Source: Acanthosoma haemorrhoidale (Eukaryota > Arthropoda > Insecta > Hemiptera > Acanthosomatidae). Taken from it: DNA of 64,000 nucleotides. Of this stretch, positions 53,181-64,000 are shown one piece after another. The notes beneath the pieces are model-generated. The model made no database searches, was not told where the DNA came from, and saw only the letters and a list, made by a program, of their open reading frames with translations. The number at the start of each line of letters is the position of its first letter. Positions within the stretch are counted from its first letter, which is position 1. A program made the position numbers and the translations under genes. The stretch covers positions 148,381,405 through 148,445,404 of the forward strand of contig OV884012.1 of assembly GCA_930367205.1 (NCBI GenBank), in the 5' to 3' direction.

Positions 53181-54700
53181 TTGCCGAGGCAAAATGGCCG
53201 ACAGTAGGGATTACTTGGCTTTCCTTTCGGTTCTTCCCTAGCTCCATGATTTATGAATTTACACTAGTCTAAAGTGGCCATTGGAAGAACTCACCTTCGG
53301 GCATTTAGACTTTGCCCACATTTAAAATAAAAATGGATATTGTAATTTATATGGGCTACAGCCCATTAGGCAGTGTGATGAGCCCGTGTGCTGTCGAGAA
53401 TTTGGAAATCAGGCAAATACTCTTTAACCATCTATTCAAGAAAAGATTGCTCTTTCTAGACTGGCCACGTGGGACGGAAGGTACTTTTCATCATGTATAT
53501 GTCTGAAATTGTCAGAGCCCATTATGATGTTGACCAGTTATATCAAGAGATTGTACTGAAGCTTTGTATTACTGTAAATAGGAAACTTTTCCTGGGGCCG
53601 AGTAAAACGCTCTTTCCTGACCCATAAAACAAACTTGGTTATCTGTACCACATTTGATTGTTTGTTTAATATTTGCTTAAACGTGAAAATAAATTGGACA
53701 CTCCGATTAGAAAAAAAATTACATCATGCAACTAATTTACCAGCGTTGCAAAATTATATTGATCATGGGATTTCACCAACAATTTTACTCTACTATATAA
53801 CAAATAAATAAACAATAGTATAATGTAGATTATCTATAACTTATAACACAAAAATTGATCTTACAAATATCAGGTATATCGCCCCACAAATTCAGAAGGC
53901 ATTTGTCTCTTTGAGACAATTGACCTGTTTAATGGCCAATAAATACACTGATGGAACCAGCTAATAGAACTGTATAGCATATGAATAACAAATTTTCTCA
54001 TTTTCAATTGAATAAAAAAATATGCACACATGCTTTTTAAAACCTATCTTCAATGACTGACTTGTTTTCACTTACAATTCTAACAAGAAGCTTGGCACGA
54101 GTAAACATAAAAAAAATTTTTATTTACTTTTATTCCAATTTTATCGTTTCATAAAGAATAATTGTGTTTAGTTTAACATAAAATAATTATTTTTTAAATA
54201 AATAATTAGAGAAACCCATATTCAAACTTTATCTTTTGATTTTCAAATATCTATTTTGTCATAAAAAATAAATAATTATTTGAATGATTTACCTGTTATT
54301 TCTAATGCTTATTGCCCAATTAATCACCAAATAGCATTATTCAATTGTATAATTTATTTGAATATTCCTTACCTACTAAAATTTAATTTAAAAATACCAC
54401 TTAAGTCAGTAAACAGAATATAGTGGACAAGTAAAGGAAGGAGGAAGAACAAAGAAAGTGATTAAAGAAATAAAAATTATTTCCAAAGTTGACCTTTTCC
54501 TGATTGAAACTTTATAAATTTACTTATAATGAAATACATAAAATAATATATAAAATTATGTTAAAATTCCATTTTACATAAAATGACCAACCAACTTGGT
54601 TAAATAACTTTTTAAGCGATACATATAAAAATATAAAGAGAGTAATTTGGAAAGGATATAAATATTAAAAAAAAAAATGTAAACTTGTTCTTATTAAGAA
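53181..54700. other. Gene-free DNA, probably including the myosin light chain 3' UTR
   Basis: The distal part (roughly 54300-54700) may be 3' UTR of the minus-strand myosin gene; I could not place its polyadenylation site with confidence. The 64-codon plus frame at 53312-53506 has no recognisable motif. Confidence 0.5.
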
Positions 54701-57610
<2,910 letters not shown>

Positions 57611-58376
57611 CTGCAAAGAACAAAACTGACATTGTAATTAAAAAATATACAACACACACGTAACAAGTAGTGACAAAAGATATATTTATCTCTAAAGTAA
57701 TTAGGAATGTAGCTTTAAAATTGACATCTGAAAGACTTAAGACATGTCACTGACATCGAGATAACTAGTGGTTTCTCTGTGAAACCAGGTAAGTATATGA
57801 CCAATCTATGAAGAGAAACAATAGATAATCACAAATACATACACAAGATTCCAATTTTGCTCAAAATCGTCCAATAGAACTTTTCAAGGACTATCTCGTT
57901 AGATAATTGAGTAAAAATGTTAAGAAACTAAGTGTTTAAATATAAGTATAATTGAAATCGTTATTATAACACAAATTACCTATCCTAACAAAAGTTAAAC
58001 AATATTACTCACAAAGAATGTAAACGACCTGTGACTCACTCAGCTGTTTAACCTCAGCTGAACACGTAATGAGATTAACCACACCTTAACGTTTATTTTT
58101 TTTTTAATTAAAAAGTGAAATAGTTTTTTATTAATATGTAGGACTGGTATACAGTCCTAAACACAATACTTATTAATATTATTTATTTTGCAATTGCGAC
58201 ATCGCGATTTAAATGTTTCTCCACATAATCGAGAACAAAAAAAAAACTTCCTTTTTCCGAGAATGTTGTCTTGACAAGTTTACGCCTTCGTGTTATTCAG
58301 ATCATTCTCTATATATTATATTTATATTATTAATAAATTATTGATGAAATATTTCTTGAAATTGACGTTTACTTAC

Positions 58377-58490
58377 AGTTAGTCAGTCTCCTTGAATCCC
58401 GCCAAGCACTGAAGTCAAACGTTCTGTAATCTGTGTCCCAGATACCCCACTCTCACTTCTCCTTATTTGGTCTTATAAATCTCCAGCTAC
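58377..58490 (-). promoter_or_regulatory. sqh: Candidate 5' UTR exon and promoter region of sqh
   Basis: A strong donor on the minus strand, AACT followed by GTAAGTAA, begins at 58376 and would close a non-coding first exon in the less AT-rich block 58380-58490, which fits the acceptor at 57611. A second possible donor, CTTT followed by GTGAGT, at 58012 would give an alternative leader. The transcription start is not defined by sequence alone. Confidence 0.4.
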
Positions 58491-61374
58491 CCACCTTATA
58501 AGGACATCTTCGTTCTTGAAATATCGTTAAAATTGTAGTCTAGCTCGTATTTAAGAAATATCTGGGCAGGACATTAGTTTTTAACTCCTTATTGTCATCA
58601 TTAGTTACTTTGTATTACACATTATTATTCTAAGGTTTCACCCTCCAAATCTTCATGAACTTCCTAAAAGTTTTTTTAAATTATTATTTTAATTTTATGT
58701 TATGATCCTATTCTTGTCAATTTAAAATAATTATACCATGGCCAAGTATTGGACCCGAGACCTCTTGGTTTCTTTCTAGATATTACACCAAAAAAGTCAC
58801 TTTATTCACTATTATATTTTTCTCGAGTCTTTGTCTCAGTTTGTATGAAGAAATTTGAATAAAAATTGCCATCCTTTGTGTGATAATATGATAATAATAA
58901 TTTTTTTAGTACACTCAAATTCAATAAGGTACCTGGCTAAAATGCAATTAATTTTAATGGTAGCACATCCAGCTTAGCACTAAAACCTCTGGCAGAAGTC
59001 TAAATAAATTTCCTACATTGAAGTACTTATTCAGTCTTTAAACTTTTTTGTTCGACCTGTTTTCTGAAAAAGGGAAAATAAGATTATTGCAGAATCATTT
59101 TCTAGAGAGACTGAGATGCCTAGTGTGTGCACCAATATTCTAGTGAATAATGTGCAATGTTGAAATATACGTTCTTTAGTCATAACCGACTATGAGGAGA
59201 GTATAAGTATTTTTCCTGGGGAAGGAACTAATAAAAAATTAATAAATTTGATTATTTCTTATTAGATCATCATACTTTATCCAAAAGTAATATCTGAAAA
59301 AAAGAATTAACAATAACCAAATTAGTAGCATATTCAGAACACAAAAAAAGCTAACAGATATGCAAGCTTCACCTTATATATTTACCCAGGTAAAGTTTTG
59401 GGTTCTTAACAAAATCATAGGCACATTTAAAATAGGACAAAAAAATATGTAGATTTTATACATTAAACTCTTGTCAGCTCTCTAGAATTGTACTTGGAGT
59501 AATATAAATGTAAATAACATACAATATTATATATAATAATAATGATATTTCATTATAATTTATAAGATATATATTATATACAATATAAGAGAGTGAAATT
59601 TTGAGTTTTCATGCTACAACTTAACTCTATTTCTTATTATATAAACTCTCTGATCTATTTTGTGTTATCAATAAGCTGCTAGTGTCGATAGAGTTAACTC
59701 TGCATTTTCAGAAATTTCCCTTGGATAAAATGTGGTGATATAAACATTTTTTTCATACATTGATGCCCCTTCAGAGTGATGATGTGACCTGGTGTCTTGT
59801 AATAGTATCAGAGTAAAGTGAACTTCATTACCATTTGTAAAATTAGAACTTACAGGTTTAAACTAAGCAATCTGGCTAGTAAACACATTCATTAATCTAT
59901 AATAATAGTTAACCCGCACTTCTTAGACATATTTTGTTTAAGGGCGACAAAACTCAAATACTTCTTACCTCTTGTGCCTTGTTCACTTTAACGCATTCTG
60001 TTTTTGTTTTTTTTATTATTATTATACTTTTATTTTTAATATTTTGTTAAAAATCAAATTTCTAAAAATGTCACTCTGATTCTGTCAAGCTTTGTTAAGA
60101 ATTTATCTTATATTTTCCTTGAAAAACAGTGATTAAAAACATCTGTATACCTGAATCTCTGAATCCTTTTCGAGGGCCAAATATAAAATCCATTTTTACA
60201 AAACAAAGCTCCTCACTAGGAATGCATAGACCTACAGAAAATAATTACATTATAAATAATAATAATAGACCACATCACATGTAAAATCTATTTATTTTAC
60301 TTATCCTTTATCGTCATTCCAGTTCAACATCTCTAACATCATGAACGTGTGAGGGTATTTATAAAGTTATTAATAATTTTAATTTAAATGCAGAAATCCA
60401 ATTTATAAAGTGCTAAACTAGAGCATCACATGTGTTGAAAATAAATGAAGTACACATTTTGTCGGCAGCTCTTCACATTTTATTAACCTCGAATATTATA
60501 ATTATTTACACAACTGTGTAAGTAATTTTCAGTAGTTGAGAATTTAAGCAAAGATAAGATTTGGAGAATTTTTCTTCACAATTACTTTTAATTTTTAATT
60601 ATACTAACCAAATCTCAATACCTGACTCTTTTGCTTTCTGACACTCTGATCAAGAGAGATGTTCAAATTGCTTCAACAAGTGTTCTATCAATAAAAGTTT
60701 ATCCTCAAGATCAGAATTAAACTAATAGAAATAATTCTTTTCAGTAATAGCCAGACATAAGCGTTTTACTAGGACAACTTAAGTATAATGGATTCTTATG
60801 CAAGGCTAGTCTATAGAGTAATTTTAAATCTAAAGTATTTCTTATTCATTAAAAATGAAGTTCAAAAGTAGATTTAAATATTAGGGTATACTGATGTCTC
60901 AATATGGAGTGTATCGTTTATGTACATGAGTAGGGGGAATAAAAAGTTTTCTGTAATGTAAAGGCTTTTATCACAACCTCTTTGGCACATAATGGAGCTA
61001 GGCAAGGTATGAAGATTCACAATTCCACTCTATCTGTGGCATATTATGTTATTTATATTACTCTAAGTACAATTCATTACACTATATTTGCTTACACATT
61101 TATGTATTCAATTGATACCTCCTGCAAAAATCTGTTGTTAGGGAATTAATTACAACAATTCTAGTAAAACATTTTTTTTCTCAAAATGAGGTTTAATTAA
61201 CTTGGTAGCCGTAGGGTTAAATCTTGGTAGCCGATTCTTGTGCTTTCCTAACACACTGATCAAGAGAAATATTGCCAATGAATACTTTAAACCCTTCAAG
61301 TATTCAATCTTAATGGACACTAATACTTTAATCAAATTTAAACCAGAAAGCCCTTGCCTCATTAAATATTCAAA
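58491..61374. other. Mostly gene-free DNA with weak exon-like signals
   Basis: On the minus strand 60231-60151 could be an 81-nt internal exon: acceptor ATTTTCTGTAG, open phase (LCIPSEELCFVKMDFIFGPR and KGFRDS), then donor CAG/GTATAC. Two segments at about 60610-60720 and 61195-61330 are diverged copies sharing CTGATCAAGAGA and a GCTTTC-ACAC word; translated on the minus strand they give similar NISLDQSVRK and NISLDQCVRK peptides. I cannot assign a family. Confidence 0.35.
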
Positions 61375-63342
61375 ACGTAGTTACTCTTTATTTAGTTACA
61401 ATATTACCCATAATTAATGTCAGTATTACACCAATAAATTAATTAATACCACTAATAATAATACACATATTAATTAATTAATACCAATATTACACATGTT
61501 AATTTAAACCAAGTTTTAAATTAATTAAAATGGACATCCCTTTAAATTTTTTTTATTGCAGTTACAAACAGAGAAAATTATGTAAAAAAAACCATATAAT
61601 CGGGGAAAAAGTACAAGCAAAAACTAAAAAGTGTTTCAAATAATTTTTTTAAGCTATTTACTATTTTTTTAAAATATATATTAGGGCCTTTAAATTATGG
61701 TTTTAAATCTCTATTTTTAAGTCTCTAGCTGAATTTTATGTTAAAATTTCAGAAAAATAATTTAAGCTGAAATAGACTGATAACCTAAGGGATGTTTTTT
61801 TCTCACAAAATCGTACTAGTTTCGATTCATCTTGTGAGCCTTTTTAGAAACAATATTATCCCTTAGGTTATCAATCTCAAAATAAGTACTTGATTGAATA
61901 CACTTGTAAGAATTCTATCTTATTACTCTTTTGGAAAAAAACAGCCTTAAGATTATCAATGTCAAAATCGCTGTCAATTGTATTCTATCATATTAAGAAA
62001 AAAAACATTCCTTCCCGAAATGAGTGAAAATCATTCTAAACTAGATTCTATTTTTCAAGCCTTTCTGAAAAAAAATAATCTCTTCTAATCTAATCAATCT
62101 TGAAAAGTGCAGATGGAGTAATATAGTAAATAATCTATAAAAAACTCCTCCCCAATATTTTTTAATTTAAGTACAATTTTGACATGAAAATGTGTTCTAA
62201 ATTTATTTTTAAAAAAATCTCATTTTGTGTGTTCATTTAAAAACATAATAATAAATAAATTTCAAGGGGTGAGATCAGCATTAAGGGAGTGACAAAAAGA
62301 AAAGTTCCACAAACATTCAATATATTTCAAACTGTAAAATCTAACGATAAAAATATTGCGATTCACATTCAAATAAAGTGGAAACTTAGGAAAAGAGACT
62401 AAATTGAGGTAGTACAAGAAAATATGTATTTTACTCAATTGCAAAGAAGTGGAAGAACATATTTAAAATACAAAAACTGTTGCTCTCAACTGGTAAAGAA
62501 ACATTTTACAAAATTTGACTATTTCATCCTCTTTTTTGTCTTCAAACCGATGACAGTCTTGTCAACATATCTAGGTCTATCAAATTTCTTGCATTTCAAA
62601 TGTTCAATTGAGATATCACTCAAACTAATTTGTTTGCAATAGCTGTGCTCTTCTGAGTTCTTTAAAAGAGTCAAATAAAATTTAGAAAACATATTAATAT
62701 CTCTTTGTTGTTGAAATGAGGCATTTAAAGCTTCTTCAACGTCCAGGGATTTGTCACTCCTGAAAGTTTTTCTGTTCCGCGGGTTCACTCGTCACGGATT
62801 TCACAAAATTTTCAATTTTGCTTTATTTTTCAATATGTCATATACACTATGTCTGCACTACTCTGTAGACCCTATTCAAAACAGGAGATACTTCACCACC
62901 CTCTTGCAGTTGAATTATGCCACATTTATTATTTAGTGTAAGCCTTGTGTGTTTACGTTTTTTGTTTGATGTGGACGCTATCACTAAACAACAAAATAAC
63001 AACACAAAACGTATTATAAAAAAGTAACAAAGAAAATTGTCACCACTGTCTTAATTAATAGGGGAGAAAATTGGGGTTGTTTAATGGTAATCAATGAAGA
63101 TGTTGTGACTGGACTGAATGTAATCAAAATGTCTGAATGTAACAGTCTTCTTAATTTATAGAACTAATGAAAACATATGGAACGGAGATTTCCCTAAAGA
63201 TTTCCTGTGCACAAGTGGTATAAAATTTTCACTATTTTCAAGCTGCATAATTTAGATTCCATCCTTCACCTTTTTGTTGGTTCTGCCAATCAGGAAGTCT
63301 TAAATTTAATGATAGAGTTAACTGAGGATACCTGGATTATCT
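61375..63342. repeat. Right arm of the inverted duplication
   Basis: It is the inverted counterpart of 48871-53180 without the Tigger element and without the roughly 1.9-kb middle of the left arm. Homology begins just outside the complement of AATAAAGAGTAACTACG (about 61375-61400) and ends at about 63342. Between the two shared blocks, 62790-63100 has no match in the left arm. Confidence 0.88.
62519..62759 (-). pseudogene. Terminal exon of the unrecognised duplicated gene, uninterrupted stop
   Basis: On the minus strand an acceptor, AACTTTCAG, ends at 62760. The exon then encodes SDKSLDVEEALNASFQQQRD, then FSKFYLTLLKNSEEHSYCKQ and ISLSDISIEHLKCKKF, ending KKRMK and TAG (62521-62519). About 1.1 kb of AT-rich sequence with an AATAAA near its end follows and could be 3' UTR. 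The left-arm copy has the same exon, 5'-shortened and with Tigger in its stop codon. The right-arm version of the upstream exon (63150-63270) has a stop in the frame that is open on the left. Whether this copy is expressed is unknown; no family is recognised. Confidence 0.45.
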
Positions 63343-63794
63343 AATCTCTTAGATTATGGGCCGATTTAATTATTTTTGCTTGGTTCTGTTCTTTATCACC
63401 TAAATAAGAAATCCTTCCAACTACCACATTCAATACCACTTTTAAGCCTACTATTTATTCTAATATTTGTATATTTAAATTTACAAATTTCATCTACGAC
63501 CATGAACTTGTGACTCTCCTGTTTCATGAGGAATCAGATAGGAGGACCACATAGAACATTCATGAATTTTTTCACAATACATTACATGAAACCGCACAAT
63601 CATTAACCACAACTGTCCCATATGCTTGCTATTTTATCAGCATTCCAATCTGTTTTTCTTTCTTTATTCATTTACATGTATATGTTTATACAGAGTATAT
63701 ATTGTAATGTTATTTTTAATATCAATAATACTAAACATATTTGGTCTATAAAATTAGAATCATTAAGATAAAATAAGATTTATAAGATTATAAT
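63343..63794. other. Gene-free AT-rich DNA
   Basis: No feature recognised. Confidence 0.5.
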
Positions 63795-63905
63795 AATGCA
63801 CTCTTTATTGTAATAAAATTACAATCTGGCTTTTGTTGGGCAATAAGTAACTGTGATCAATGCTCTCATTCATACCATATTTACAGTTCTTCATTCATTA
63901 CCTTA
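63795..63905 (-). mobile_element. LINE family 1, copy H, 3' end only
   Basis: It matches the last roughly 110 bp of the family (ATTACAATCTGGC, TTGGGCAATAAGTAACTGTG, then CATTCATACCATATTTACAG). The truncation is extreme and the sequence more diverged than in copies D-G. No target duplication is evident. Confidence 0.75.
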
Positions 63906-64000
63906 TTAACAGTTATCGGAGTTGGCAAAGAGAAGTGTCATGCCTATGGCCTAGGGGAAATTACTGAAAGTGTTCTAACCCGATGGATTTTAGGAATGGT

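Overview
The window reads as an insect nuclear genome: AT-rich, intron-containing and full of decayed transposons of types common in insects (Tc1/mariner, piggyBac, pogo/Tigger, Jockey/I-like LINEs, solo LTRs). The species cannot be fixed from the sequence. Only two host genes can be named. One is a complete three-coding-exon myosin regulatory light chain gene (the spaghetti-squash type, minus strand, 54.7-57.6 kb, 174 residues after splicing). The other is the last coding exon of a globin (plus strand, 40.62-40.75 kb), recognised because it starts exactly at the classical G7.0 intron position.

0-21 kb: intergenic DNA packed with dead DNA transposons. These are a Tc1-like element (147-1583), a piggyBac-like element with TTAA ends (2868-4532), two copies of one internally deleted mariner-superfamily element (7102-7940 and 14264-15127), a second such family with about 80-bp inverted ends (16815-17658) and a mariner relic (18138 to about 19064). 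Interspersed are 5'-truncated copies of one LINE family. That LINE recurs eight times in the window, and its 3' ends carry an AATAAAG box and GTT-type tails instead of poly(A).

21-40 kb: four solo LTRs of a single family, three with exact 5-bp target duplications (23334, 28031, 33765) and one with a slightly ambiguous duplication (35076), plus an LTR fragment (21785). There is also a second LINE family fragment, an inverted pair of LINE copies sharing their downstream flank (29.7-30.9 kb), a TTA microsatellite, three head-to-tail LTR-like repeats and a roughly 195-bp GA tract.

40-64 kb: the globin exon, a long AT-rich stretch, and an inverted duplication that encloses the myosin light chain gene. 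Its left arm lies at about 48.87-53.18 kb and its right arm at about 61.38-63.34 kb. Both arms carry remnants of an unrecognised gene pointing toward the centre. In the left arm a Tigger-type element has inserted at the TA of that gene's stop codon; the right arm keeps the uninterrupted site. No CRISPR array, operon, tRNA or rRNA gene was recognised. Nothing here amounts to a demonstrated new biological system; the most unusual object is the inverted duplication around the myosin gene.
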